DNA of 47,038 bases from Lachnospiraceae bacterium (lineage in GTDB: Bacteria > Bacillota > Clostridia > Lachnospirales > Lachnospiraceae), in assembly GCA_015057615.1 (NCBI GenBank), contig SVEA01000078.1, positions 1-47,038 of the forward strand, given 5' to 3'. This document shows positions 1-9,600 of this stretch, in pieces (position 1 is the stretch's first letter; each line of letters starts with the position of its first letter). The translations under genes were made by a program, and so were the position numbers. The notes beneath the pieces are model-generated. The model was not told where the DNA came from. It saw nothing but the letters and a program-made list of their open reading frames with translations, and did no database searches.

Positions 1-246
1 AATTCGCATAATTTATGCGTTGACAAGTAATATGAAACAAATTTCATTCGCAACACATTGTTCTCAAAGTATTGCATAAAATGCACCCCCCGGCATCTTT
101 GCCATCGCAATACTTGGATTGAAGTACGGAATGGTGCGTGCCAACGACTTCAAACAGTTGCGAATTAAAATTTTGTTTCTATTACTTAAGTTTGACCTTG
201 ATTTGTGCAATTAATGAAGATGATTTGTTAAGGGGGCTTTTGACAT
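1..246. repeat. Intergenic MITE-like repeat, copy A (left end cut by window)
   Basis: This copy aligns by eye with the repeat at 11772-12053. Shared blocks are the TTTATGC(G/A)TTGA(C/T)AAGTAAT start, the TTTCATTCGC block, the GAAGTACG arm, CCAACGACTTCAAACAGTTGCG, the CTATTACTT arm and the terminal GATTTGTTA followed by GGCTTTTGAC. The two halves are imperfect inverted complements, so the whole element can fold into one long hairpin. Its apex is shortened and lacks the full GGTACATAAG core. The copy ends in TTGACA (240-245), pointing toward metG, which could donate a -35 box, but I see no good -10 at the right spacing. The rest of the stretch up to metG (247-354) shows no T-box or SAM-riboswitch signature. 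Confidence 0.75.
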
Positions 247-354
247 TTATATCCGTATAGGATATTGCGAAATAGGCTGTATTTCATTAATTATGTATAC
301 AACAGATGCTTCGCAGTTATCGAACAGATTTTGTGATAGAAAGGATGAATAAAA

Positions 355-2346
355 GTGAGTAAAAAACCGTATTATATTTCAACAGCGATTGCGTATACAT
401 CAGGGAAACCTCATATCGGCAACACTTATGAAATCGTATTGGCAGACAGCATAGCCAGATTCAAACGTGCGCAGGGATATGATGTATATTTTCAGACCGG
501 TACCGATGAGCATGGACAAAAAATTGAACTTAAGGCGAAGGAAGCAGGCATTACCCCAAAGGAATTTGTAGATCAGGTTGCCGGTGAGATCAAACGGATC
601 TGGGATCTGATGAATACCTCCTACGATAAGTTTATACGTACGACGGATAAGGATCATGAACGCGAGGTACAGAAGATCTTTAAGAAGCTTTACGAGCAGG
701 GTGATATCTACCAGGGTTTCTACGAGGGATTGTATTGTACCCCCTGCGAGTCCTTCTTTACACCATCCCAGCTGGTCGACGGAAAATGTCCGGACTGCGG
801 CCGTGAGGTCCAGCCTGCGAAGGAAGAAGCATATTTTCTGAAATTAAGTAAATATGCGGATCGTCTGATTGAATATATTAATTCGCATCCGGATTTTATA
901 CAGCCAGAATCCAGAAAGAATGAGATGATGAACAATTTCCTTCTTCCGGGACTTCAGGATCTGTGTGTATCCCGTACTTCTTTTAAATGGGGTATTCCAG
1001 TAGATTTTAATGAGAAGCATGTTGTGTATGTCTGGCTGGATGCTTTAAGCAACTATATCACCGCGATCGGTTATGATACGGACGGCAACAGCAGTGAGAA
1101 ATATAAGAAATATTGGCCGGCGGATCTGCATTTGATCGGGAAGGATATTATCCGTTTCCATACAATCTACTGGCCGATCATCCTCATGGCTCTGGGCGAA
1201 CCGTTACCAAAGCAGATCTTTGGACACCCATGGCTATTACAGGGCAGTACTGCGGATAAAATGAGTAAATCCAAGGGAAATGTTATTTATGCGGATGATT
1301 TGGCAAAACTATTCGGTGTCGATGCCGTTCGCTATTTTGTACTGCATGAAATGCCGTTTGAGAGTGATGGTATTATTTCCTGGGAGCTTCTTGTCGAGAG
1401 AATTAATTCCGAGCTTGCTAATACCCTGGGGAATCTGGTCAACCGTACCATTTCCATGTCCAATAAATATTTTGGCGGCGTTGTAAAGAACGGTAACGTG
1501 GCTGAGCCGGTGGATGAGGAATTGAAGGCAGTCGCTCTTCAGACGTCGAAGAAGGTAATCGAAAAGATGGAAAAATTGAGGGTTTCGGATGCAATCAGTG
1601 AAATATTTACCTTATTCAAACGCTGCAACAAATACATTGATGAAACCATGCCCTGGGTTCTTGCAAAAGACGAGGATAAAAAGGAAAGACTAGAGACGGT
1701 TCTTTATAATCTGGTGGAAAGTATATGCATCGGTGCAAGCCTGTTGGAATCCTTTATGCCGGAGACCTCGAAGAACATTCTGTCCCAGCTTTCTGCAAAG
1801 GTAAGAAGCTTTGATGAATTGGAGCAGTTCGGTCTCTATGAATCCGGAACAAAGGTTACCGAGGCGCCGAAGATTTTATTTGCCCGCTTAGATTTGAAGG
1901 AGGTACTTGAGAAAGTGGAAGAGATGAAAGCAGTACAGACAGAAGAAAATGCAGAAATAAAGCAAGAGGAGGCACAGACAGAAAAAAAGGATGCTTCTGT
2001 GATTGATATCGAGCCGAAGCCGGAAATCACCTTTGATGACTTTGCAAAGCTTCAATTTCAGGTAGGAGAAATAATCGCCTGTGAAGAAGTAAAGAAATCA
2101 AGAAAGCTGTTATGCTCTCAGGTTAAGATTGGTTCCCAGGTAAAGCAGATCGTATCCGGAATTAAAGCGCATTATACACCGGAGGAGATGGTCGGCAAGA
2201 AGGTTATGGTAGTGGTTAACTTAAAGCCGGCGAAGCTGGCGGGAGTCCTTTCCGAGGGAATGCTTCTCTGTGCAGAGGACGCCGAAGGCAAACTATCCCT
2301 GATGATACCGGAAAAAGAGATGCCGGCAGGTGCTGAAATCCAATAA
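355..2346 (+). CDS. metG: Methionyl-tRNA synthetase (MetRS)
   Basis: Charges tRNA-Met with methionine in the cytoplasm (class Ia aminoacyl-tRNA synthetase). The Rossmann-fold signature PHIGN is at residues 19-23 and KMSKS at 302-306. A zinc-knuckle insert with two Cys pairs (CTPC and CPDC) lies at about 128-147. The C-terminal 100 residues form the OB-fold tRNA-binding appendix (FQVGEI start, GMLLCAED end), joined by a Glu/Lys-rich linker at about 520-560. At 663 aa it is normal for the longer MetRS form. The start is GTG at 355, with AGAAAGGA at 338-345 as ribosome site; an ATG at 345 opens only five codons. It stands alone and ends at a strong hairpin terminator near 2600. Confidence 0.97.
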   Translation: MSKKPYYISTAIAYTSGKPHIGNTYEIVLADSIARFKRAQGYDVYFQTGTDEHGQKIELKAKEAGITPKEFVDQVAGEIKRIWDLMNTSYDKFIRTTDKDHEREVQKIFKKLYEQGDIYQGFYEGLYCTPCESFFTPSQLVDGKCPDCGREVQPAKEEAYFLKLSKYADRLIEYINSHPDFIQPESRKNEMMNNFLLPGLQDLCVSRTSFKWGIPVDFNEKHVVYVWLDALSNYITAIGYDTDGNSSEKYKKYWPADLHLIGKDIIRFHTIYWPIILMALGEPLPKQIFGHPWLLQGSTADKMSKSKGNVIYADDLAKLFGVDAVRYFVLHEMPFESDGIISWELLVERINSELANTLGNLVNRTISMSNKYFGGVVKNGNVAEPVDEELKAVALQTSKKVIEKMEKLRVSDAISEIFTLFKRCNKYIDETMPWVLAKDEDKKERLETVLYNLVESICIGASLLESFMPETSKNILSQLSAKVRSFDELEQFGLYESGTKVTEAPKILFARLDLKEVLEKVEEMKAVQTEENAEIKQEEAQTEKKDASVIDIEPKPEITFDDFAKLQFQVGEIIACEEVKKSRKLLCSQVKIGSQVKQIVSGIKAHYTPEEMVGKKVMVVVNLKPAKLAGVLSEGMLLCAEDAEGKLSLMIPEKEMPAGAEIQ

Positions 2347-2400
2347 ATAGAAGAGTGTCCTAAGTCATATAAAAACCAAGACATGAATAGGACCTTATAA

Positions 2401-2520
2401 ATATTCAGGTTGGCTAAGATCGGCTGACGCAGGCTGTTTATGTTCGAGTTGAGACTCCGGTGAAAATAGAGCCTACTTTTGCGGTATTTTCACTAAGCTT
2501 TGAGGCTCATAGGAGGATAT
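2401..2520 (+). ncRNA. Possible structured RNA / H-type pseudoknot downstream of metG
   Basis: A 9-bp hairpin pairs GTGAAAATA (2460-2468) with TATTTTCAC (2485-2493). The first six loop bases, GAGCCT (2469-2474), are complementary to AGGCTC (2503-2508) just downstream, giving a possible H-type pseudoknot. It is followed by an AGGAGG run (2511-2516) but no convincing gene. I cannot match it to a named RNA family. It could be an independent small RNA, part of the metG 3' UTR, or chance pairing. Confidence 0.3.
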
Positions 2521-2555
2521 GCCAAGGAAGGTAAGGCAGCCAAATGAATATATAC

Positions 2556-2604
2556 AAAAAGCTGCATACGACCTTTTTTCAAAGGTTTGGTATGCAGCTT
2601 TTCT
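2556..2604. terminator. Bidirectional intrinsic terminator between metG and pckA
   Basis: AAAAGCTGCATAC (2557-2569) pairs perfectly with GTATGCAGCTTTT (2590-2602). The A-rich 5' flank and T-rich 3' arm let it work in both directions, as expected between convergent genes. Confidence 0.85.
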
Positions 2605-2666
2605 GTTATTAGATAAGATGAAGAAGTAAGAAAATCATCTTAATTCATTGAATTTGTTGCTGTGAT

Positions 2667-4343
2667 TTAGCAGTTTTCTAGTTCGTAAACTACCTTCTTG
2701 ATTGCTTCCAGAGCATCCTCAGGTAATTTATCATAACCACCCTTGAATTCATTTCTGGATTCAACGAATTTAACACGGTCGTTCATTCTTGCGGTTAATT
2801 GAGCCTTGTATTCCGGATCGTTAAGGTCAGGAACGAAGCCCTCCCACTCGAAGATTTCGATATCTTCAAAAGGTCCCCACTTCTTAAACTGAGCGGTTCC
2901 TTCTACAATTGCTTCAATTACGCCAAGGGTATCAGCAGGTTTTACCTTCTTGCCCATGAAATCACCGGTATTGATAATATAGCAATCCACATGTCGATCC
3001 GCTACTAATTTCTTGAATTTCTCATAATCGTTAACTAGGGGATAGGTACGGAATGGATTTGCATAAGGCTCAACAACAAGAGCATTCGGATCTACGCCGG
3101 GAGCAAGTCTCTCTGCGGAAGATCTCTTTGTTGCAAGTGTCGCACCCATAACAGATGCTAAGGAAGCACCCTTTAATCGAACAATCGGAGGGATCGTAGG
3201 ATCCTTCATGATCCAGAAAATAGCGTTAACCGGCTCACCAATTTTATCAACACGGTTCGGAGACCATAATTTGGACTTAATTGCACGTCCGTTACCGTTA
3301 CGGATATCCTCTGTTACCAGAACAACCTTGCCTTCGCTGTCTAAAGTTGCGGAGCAGTTCTGAGCGGTTAACAGATATTTATTATCTTCGCAATTGGTAG
3401 GATAATCTGCAGTCTTGTCAAAATAAGTAGGCTCCAGAGCGATGGAAGATGCGGTTTCATCATTGATGATAAAGGCATCATCATGAAGAACGGTGATGTC
3501 GTATTTACCGCCATGCTTTGCATGCGTAATAGTGGATTTACCGGATCCGGAAAGACCGAATACGGAAGCAACGAAGGACTTGCCGTTGCCGAGGTTATAT
3601 CTCTTCTGACCGCCGTGGCAGGAAGCATAACCGTTGCGGTTTGCAACTGCCCAGGCAATGGTTAAGGTACCCTTCTTGTGCTCACCAAAGTATCTCATAC
3701 CTAAGATTGCTGCGCAGTTGGTAGCAGTATTAAAGTAGGATAAGCATTTCGGATCACAGATATCTGTCTGTGTGGTTCCCTTCCATTGAGGATCGGAGAA
3801 GATATAGATATCCGGCTCATTACCGATCTGTTTGGAATTCTTATACATCTTTACATAGTTGTCGGACATGTACTGGAAGTTTAACATCCAGGAATAGAGA
3901 ATGTTTTCTTCTCCCTGGGGAATAAGTAAATGTGCCTTTACCATGAACTCAGGATCTAATCCGATGAATGCTTCGGCATGATACATGGTCTTCCATCTGG
4001 TATCATAAACAGCATCCATAACGATTTTATCTAACTTATTGCAATCTACATTCGGCTCACCAGCAATTCTTCTGGCAGCTGCGTAGCGCCCTGTAATGGA
4101 ACCATCATTAAATAATAATACCTTAGCATCCGGCTCAAGACCGAATTCTTCTCCACGGTATACAGGCATATCTGTAACCACGGTACCGGGGGAGTTTTTA
4201 GCAAGTTCATAAGCTTGCTTTAAGGTGTTTACCTTAATAACATTATTACCATAGAAAGGAGCTTCAATAATGGACCGGGTTTTTGCAAATCCAGGCTTAT
4301 TTAAGCCGATCTCATCTCTCTTATAGTAAGCTTTCGTTGACAT
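2667..4343 (-). CDS. pckA: Phosphoenolpyruvate carboxykinase (ATP)
   Basis: Interconverts oxaloacetate plus ATP with PEP, CO2 and ADP. In anaerobic Clostridia it may run in the PEP-carboxylating direction. The ATP-binding loop GLSGSGKST is at about residues 260-268, and the kinase-2-like metal-binding block LHDDAF lies near 287. The C-terminal nucleotide-binding regions follow, including PNRVDKIGEPVNAIFW. An upstream in-frame ATG exists at 4385, but the one at 4343 directly follows AGGAGGATACCCT and is chosen, giving 558 aa. A TTGACA-17-TATACT promoter lies at 4523-4551, leaving a leader of about 170 nt with several hairpins. It is monocistronic and convergent with metG. Confidence 0.95.
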   Translation of the reverse strand: MSTKAYYKRDEIGLNKPGFAKTRSIIEAPFYGNNVIKVNTLKQAYELAKNSPGTVVTDMPVYRGEEFGLEPDAKVLLFNDGSITGRYAAARRIAGEPNVDCNKLDKIVMDAVYDTRWKTMYHAEAFIGLDPEFMVKAHLLIPQGEENILYSWMLNFQYMSDNYVKMYKNSKQIGNEPDIYIFSDPQWKGTTQTDICDPKCLSYFNTATNCAAILGMRYFGEHKKGTLTIAWAVANRNGYASCHGGQKRYNLGNGKSFVASVFGLSGSGKSTITHAKHGGKYDITVLHDDAFIINDETASSIALEPTYFDKTADYPTNCEDNKYLLTAQNCSATLDSEGKVVLVTEDIRNGNGRAIKSKLWSPNRVDKIGEPVNAIFWIMKDPTIPPIVRLKGASLASVMGATLATKRSSAERLAPGVDPNALVVEPYANPFRTYPLVNDYEKFKKLVADRHVDCYIINTGDFMGKKVKPADTLGVIEAIVEGTAQFKKWGPFEDIEIFEWEGFVPDLNDPEYKAQLTARMNDRVKFVESRNEFKGGYDKLPEDALEAIKKVVYELENC

Positions 4344-4384
4344 AGGGTATCCTCCTAATTCTAATAATATTTTATCATAATTCA

Positions 4385-4500
4385 CAAAAAACCATTAAAA
4401 AATGGCATTCTGTGAGCCCGCAGGAAAGGAAAGTTCCTGTAGAGCTAATCACCGAAGTGATTTGTGATAACGACTTAAGATTGCTAATTTATTAACACAT
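4385..4500 (-). promoter_or_regulatory. Structured 5' leader of pckA
   Basis: Read on the minus strand, the leader holds AATCAC-TTCG-GTGATT (4447-4462), a C(UUCG)G tetraloop hairpin. Next comes CAGGAA/TTCCTG (4421-4439), flanked by AGC/GCT, and then CCATT-TTTT-AATGG (4392-4405) followed directly by six T. The last resembles a weak intrinsic terminator between promoter and start codon, so an attenuation or mRNA-stability role is possible. It matches no riboswitch class that I recognise. Confidence 0.4.
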
Positions 4501-4522
4501 GAAAAACTTGTACTCCACCATA

Positions 4523-4551
4523 AGTATAATTAAACAATTTGTAAATGTCAA
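4523..4551 (-). promoter_or_regulatory. Sigma-A promoter for pckA
   Basis: On the minus strand TTGACA (4551-4546) and TATACT (4528-4523) are separated by exactly 17 nt. Transcription would begin near 4516, about 172 nt upstream of the pckA start codon. Confidence 0.7.
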
Positions 4552-4570
4552 TAATTTTTCCAAAATTATT

Positions 4571-4595
4571 CTGGCAGGCGGAAGGCAATTGCCAG
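4571..4595 (-). terminator. Probable terminator after the DUF885 lipoprotein gene
   Basis: CTGGCA and TGCCAG arms flank a short loop. On the minus strand the hairpin is followed by AATAATTTT, a modest U-rich tail, 27 nt past the stop codon of the DUF885 gene. Confidence 0.5.
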
Positions 4596-4621
4596 TCATC
4601 TTCGTCAAAAAGGAAAGAATG

Positions 4622-6391
4622 TTATTCAATATAGGTAACGGTTATGGCGGATTGCTCCTTCATCCATGTTTCCAGACGGTTATCGATCACATCAAACTGT
4701 GCGGGACCGATATCTAAAAAGAATTGATGAAACTCCTTCATTACGAATTTATCTCCCAGTGTGTCCTCTGCTTTTTCCCGCATATTTCTTATTTCAAGAA
4801 AGCCGATGGCATAGGGCAGATAGATAGCTGGCTCTTCTAAGAGGGTATTATAGATGGATTCGGCAATCTTTGCATCGTTAATAATTTTTAAGATAAAACG
4901 AATCGTATCATCCTTTTTCCATCCTTCATAATGGATTCCAATGTCAGCCCGTGCATACATGCATAGGATGATAATATTATTTGCCTCTAAAAAGCTTGCC
5001 AGGTTCTCATCAATTCCGGCAAGATGGTAGGAATACATCTCTACATAAGTTGCCCAGCCCTCATCGTACCCCGCAAAATCCATCAGGCTGCGGATTGGCG
5101 CCGGATTCTGATTACGAAAATAAACGCATTGGTACAGGTGTCCCGGATATCCCTCATGAGCGACGGTGGTATAAATCGTTGCGAGTGTTTTGGTATCATT
5201 TCCGTTAATATAGATACTGTTATTTCGATAGTCATCAATGGGCGGAACCAGATACATAGCAGGACTTAAGTAATCGGATAGGGATTTATGCACATACTTG
5301 ATCTGGCAGTTCACAGGGACGGCTTCCGGAAAATCTTTTGCAATATCCCCCTTAAGGTCATGCAAAATCTCCTCCGGATCGGTCAGCGGGAAGGAAGTAA
5401 AATCCATATATTTATCTAAAATAGCGGCGTCCGTTAGAGAGAGAGTCGTTAGTTTAACAATACCATCCTGAATTGCGCCCTCTAAAAGGTCTGCCATCTC
5501 TTCAACGGACCGGTTGGAGCCGGTTTTATGCTTTGCCAGCAGCTCGTAATAAGCCTGCCCCTCCGGGTAGTAATAAAGTCCGGCATCATTTATACCAGAA
5601 CCCTTCAAATCCTGCAATGCGGCAATCAGTTTTTCATAGGCTGGGATTACTTCTTCCAAGACAGCTTTTTTATTCGCTGCCTCGTAATAGGTGATTTCAG
5701 TTTCCGTTAATCCATTATAGTCTTTTACTTTCTCATTAAAATATTCAATAAGAAAATTGTTTTCCGGGGATTCGATAAATGCCTCACACTGCCCTATGAT
5801 ACGATCGGCTACCGCATCCCGCATAAATAAGCCCCGCTCAGATTTTTTCTTTTCAAACCGGACAATATCCCCAAAATAATCGTCCACACAGGAGAGCAGC
5901 GCAATGTATTGATCAATATCCTCTTTGCTATAAAAGCTGTATTCTGCCAACAGAATCGGAAGCTGTGCCTGTATTCCCGTGGTAGGACCCAATACCTCAT
6001 TGTAATATAGGTAATCCCCAAATTCCAAATCTTGCATAAGATATTCCTTCAAAATATCATAGGTAAGCCGCTGCTCCTTACTCAGCTGTGAATAATCAAA
6101 GGAAACCAGCCGGTTCAAATTATTTTCCGTCTTAAATAGACCTTTCTTCATTTCTGTAATACTATATTCGCCAAGCGTAGTTTCACTTGGAATAATTCCA
6201 TAAGTTTCCGGACTTTCCAAAGAGTAATTGAGAGAGAGGGTGTCGGTTTGGACCGAATCGACAAATAAGGTATTGAGAAAGGTATCAAATTCACTTTGAA
6301 GCTGTTCCGGTTTTCGGCTCTTACTACATCCAAAGCAGGTAATAAGTACGAATAAGGTGACGAGAAGATACTTAAATTTCTTTTTAAACAT
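4622..6391 (-). CDS. DUF885-family lipoprotein, putative metallopeptidase
   Basis: A 589-aa exported protein. The N terminus has a basic start, a hydrophobic run and the lipobox FGC at about residue 22, so it is predicted to be lipid-anchored to the outer face of the membrane. Family identity rests on the HEGYPGH motif near residues 409-415 (the metal-ligand signature of DUF885 proteins, usually HEAYPGH) and a downstream GWATYVEMYSY block with the expected acidic residue. Length fits the family. The substrate is unknown; family members are often annotated as peptidases or carboxypeptidases without proof. The start ATG at 6391 is preceded by AGGAGGT. The gene is monocistronic. Confidence 0.85.
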   Translation of the reverse strand: MFKKKFKYLLVTLFVLITCFGCSKSRKPEQLQSEFDTFLNTLFVDSVQTDTLSLNYSLESPETYGIIPSETTLGEYSITEMKKGLFKTENNLNRLVSFDYSQLSKEQRLTYDILKEYLMQDLEFGDYLYYNEVLGPTTGIQAQLPILLAEYSFYSKEDIDQYIALLSCVDDYFGDIVRFEKKKSERGLFMRDAVADRIIGQCEAFIESPENNFLIEYFNEKVKDYNGLTETEITYYEAANKKAVLEEVIPAYEKLIAALQDLKGSGINDAGLYYYPEGQAYYELLAKHKTGSNRSVEEMADLLEGAIQDGIVKLTTLSLTDAAILDKYMDFTSFPLTDPEEILHDLKGDIAKDFPEAVPVNCQIKYVHKSLSDYLSPAMYLVPPIDDYRNNSIYINGNDTKTLATIYTTVAHEGYPGHLYQCVYFRNQNPAPIRSLMDFAGYDEGWATYVEMYSYHLAGIDENLASFLEANNIIILCMYARADIGIHYEGWKKDDTIRFILKIINDAKIAESIYNTLLEEPAIYLPYAIGFLEIRNMREKAEDTLGDKFVMKEFHQFFLDIGPAQFDVIDNRLETWMKEQSAITVTYIE

Positions 6392-6553
6392 AGAGACCTC
6401 CTATTAGGTATCATTGCTGTTCTTCTAAAATTTATGAAGTCGTGAATGATTGGAACTCATTTGTTTTATATTTATTCCAGCAGGCAACAGGTAAGAAGTG
6501 ATTTGTTGAAATTATGTAAATTCTATCTGTTTTCTCCTAAAAAGGTATCCTCT

Positions 6554-6580
6554 TAAGTTTTTTGCTAAATTATCCGAAAT
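6554..6580 (+). promoter_or_regulatory. Possible sigma-28 (FliA/SigD) promoter before the FliK-like gene
   Basis: TAAG (6554-6557) and TCCGAAAT (6573-6580) are separated by exactly 15 nt, against the flagellar consensus TAAA-N15-GCCGATAA. Matches are 3 of 4 and 5 of 8. The position about 60 nt before the flagellar-type gene supports it, but the match is imperfect. Confidence 0.4.
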
Positions 6581-6641
6581 AGTATCTGTAATCAGAATTA
6601 AAGTATGAGTCGTAAATTTAAAATAAATGGATGGGGATAAC

Positions 6642-9600
6642 ATGAAGTTTAATCTTACCTTAGAAACAGAAAAAAATTCGAATACAGTAGGTAAACTGCC
6701 GCATAATCGAATCGCGGGGAATAAGGAAGGGGGATCCTCCTTTCTGAAAAACCTTAAGAAAGGGCAGCAGGTTACCGGTACGGTTCTTGAGGTTACGGAT
6801 CAAATTATACTAAAGCTGTGCGGACAAAAGGTAAGTACTACAAAAGAGGTATTACCGAATGCCGTTCCGGGCGATGAGAAAATATTCGAAGTTACAAAGG
6901 TAACCGGGAATACCATTGAACTAATGCTTGCCGGTGAGGACGAAGCGAAAGGGCAGCCGAACGCGATCGTGCAATTAGAAAAGGATAAGGACAACTTTCT
7001 TACGCTATATGAGAAAAAGCTCCAGGATGCAAAGAAGGAGAAGGATGTTAATCATATAAAAAGTAATTTGGAGGAAGCGGCTCGAAGGCTGACAGAGCAC
7101 GATTATCAGCAGCTGGAAGAGGAAGGCTTTGCCGTGGACAAGCTTTCCGTGGAGGAGCTGTGCTTAGAATTAAGCCGTGCGAAGGCAGAGCAGATAAAAA
7201 GGGAGAAGCCCATATACCGAATCCAAACAGAGGCGACCAAGCAGCAGATTGCCGCAAGACTGACGGCAGAGAATCTTCCGGTTACGGAGGAAGCCGTACA
7301 AAAAGTCGCAGCGGCTATGAATTTTGGCAAGGCAGCGCAACAGATGGAGGATAAGGTAGTAAAAACCTTAATTGCAAATGACTTCGAGCCAACCATAGCA
7401 AACATCTATAAGGCATGCTACAGCGGTAAGGTAAAAGGAGAGGAGCTGGCACAGAGGCTCACGCAGAAGGCATGGGAGGAATTAAGACCGCAGGTGGAGG
7501 AAGTGATCACAGAGGCAGGATATCCGGTAAACCAGGAAAATCTGGAGGATGCCAAATGGCTGATTGAAAACAGGCTTCCCCTGACAAAGCACACCTTTGC
7601 GTATAAAAAAGAATTGGAGATAATAAAAACAGATCTTACGAAGGAGCAGCTCCTGGACCGGATCATGACTGCAATGAAGAACGGAACCGCTCCTTTGGAG
7701 GCATCCCTGCATAGCGATCCGGAGTTCTCCTATGAGAAGCTCATGGAAGATATTCATTCGATTACGCAGGACACGCTGGTTCAGGCAGTACGGGCCCAGG
7801 AAAAGCTGACAATAGATAATCTTGTGTTCCTTGGCGGGAAGAATGCAGCCAGCGATATGGATAACAGCGAAATTGATACTTCCGGTGTAACCGACGCAGG
7901 GAAAGAATTCGAAGCCGCACGAAAGGTAAGAGAAAGCGTTGGAGCTTCTGATAATGACGATGGAAATAGAAATACGGAAGGGAAAGAGAGCCAGCCGGAG
8001 CGCGCTCGGAAAGCAGCAGAAAGCAGATATACCCTGGAGGAAATTAAGGCGCATCGGCAGCTTGAAGAGATTCGCCTTAAGATGACCAAAGAAGCCACGG
8101 TAAAATTAGAGAAAATGGGGATCTCTATTCCGACAGAGCCGCTGGAGAAGGTGGTGGATGCTCTGCGGGAATTGGAGGATCGTTATTATCGTGAGCTTTT
8201 AGAAGCGTCGAATGTAGAACCTTCTGAAAATAATATGCAGATCTTAAGGGAAACATCGCAAAGTGTTCTGCAGCTACAACAGACACCGGTTTATGTTCTC
8301 GGAACCACCCTTTTCGAAAACCGGACGATAACGATTCCGGAGATTTTGTCTGAGGGAAATAAGCTGCAGGTAAAGCTTATACAGGCAGGAGAGGCATACG
8401 AGCCGCTGATGACGGCTCCAAACAAAGAATACGGGGATTCGATCCAGAAGGCATTCGGAAATATGGAATCCCTCCTGTCGGAGCTGGCAATCGAGAATAC
8501 GAAGGCAAACCAGAGGGCAGTAAGGATCCTCGGTTATAATGGAATTGAGATAAACAAAGAAAATATAGCAAAGGTCAAGTCGTATGACCTTGAAGTAGTG
8601 ACAATGATCCATGGTCTCCATCCGGCCGTGACGGTGAAGATGATCCGGGAAGGGCACGATCCTCTTGACATGCCGATCCGGGAACTGAATCAAACGATCG
8701 ACCGCATGAGGGAGGAGCAGGGAATTACCTCGGATGAGAAGTTTAGCACCTATCTTAGAAAGCTTGAAAAATCCGACGGGATAACACCGGAGGAACGGAA
8801 GGCTTATATCGGTATCTACCGTTTGCTTCATCAGGTGGAAAAGTCGGATGGGGCCGCCCTTGGCGCCGTACTTAAGGCAGGGCAGGAGGTGACCTTAGAG
8901 CATCTGCTGACTGCAGTAAGAACGCATCGAAAGGGAGGTATGGATGTTGCTGTGGATGATGCATTTGGTATGCTGCAAGAGGTATCCTATGATGGAGAAA
9001 CGATCACTGACCAGCTTGCCTATATGAAGCAGCTGTTAAAGCAAATGAAGGATTCCCTTTCTCCGGGGAAGCTAAAGAATATTCCGGAAATGCCGACACA
9101 AGCCGAGGAAGGTCAGGAACCGTCTACCACCGATAGTACACAGGCATTCTCCGTGGAACCGGAGGTCTGGAGTAAGGTAAAGGATATTTCGGCGGAAAAG
9201 CTGTTTGAGCTTCTTTCGCAGACAGAAAGCCTGCCTTCTAAGGAAAATGAAATCTATGCGGAAAAGGTAAGGGAATTCCGGGAAATCTGTAAAAATGCAG
9301 ATCCGGCAATTCGATTTTTAAATGAATTCGAGATACCCTGCAATTCCTCCAATATTCGGATGGCAGAGTATATTTTAAGTAATAATGACAGCGGGGTAAA
9401 AAAACTATTTTATATAAAAAATAAAGAAAATAGCAAAAATTCAGAAAATATCCTTAAGAAAACTGCCGATTTAACCGATACATTAATCGACAAGAATTCC
9501 ATGCAGAAAGCGTATGAAGAATTCGAGCAGAAGGCGCAGGCAGCCTTAGAGCAGGTAATGGGCGATGAAATTATTGATTCCAGAAAGCTTGCAGAAAGAA

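Noticed and set aside
247-354. T-box or SAM riboswitch before metG
   Set aside because: No GGTGG/ACCGCG T-box sequence, specifier stem or SAM-I core could be found.
2519-2629. A 36-codon frame starting MPRKVRQ after AGGAGG
   Set aside because: Only 2 nt separate AGGAGG from the ATG, and the frame runs through the perfect terminator hairpin.
7482-8831. Long minus-strand frames opposite the FliK-like gene (up to 190 codons)
   Set aside because: They are shadows of a purine-rich coding strand; no ribosome sites or protein-like composition.
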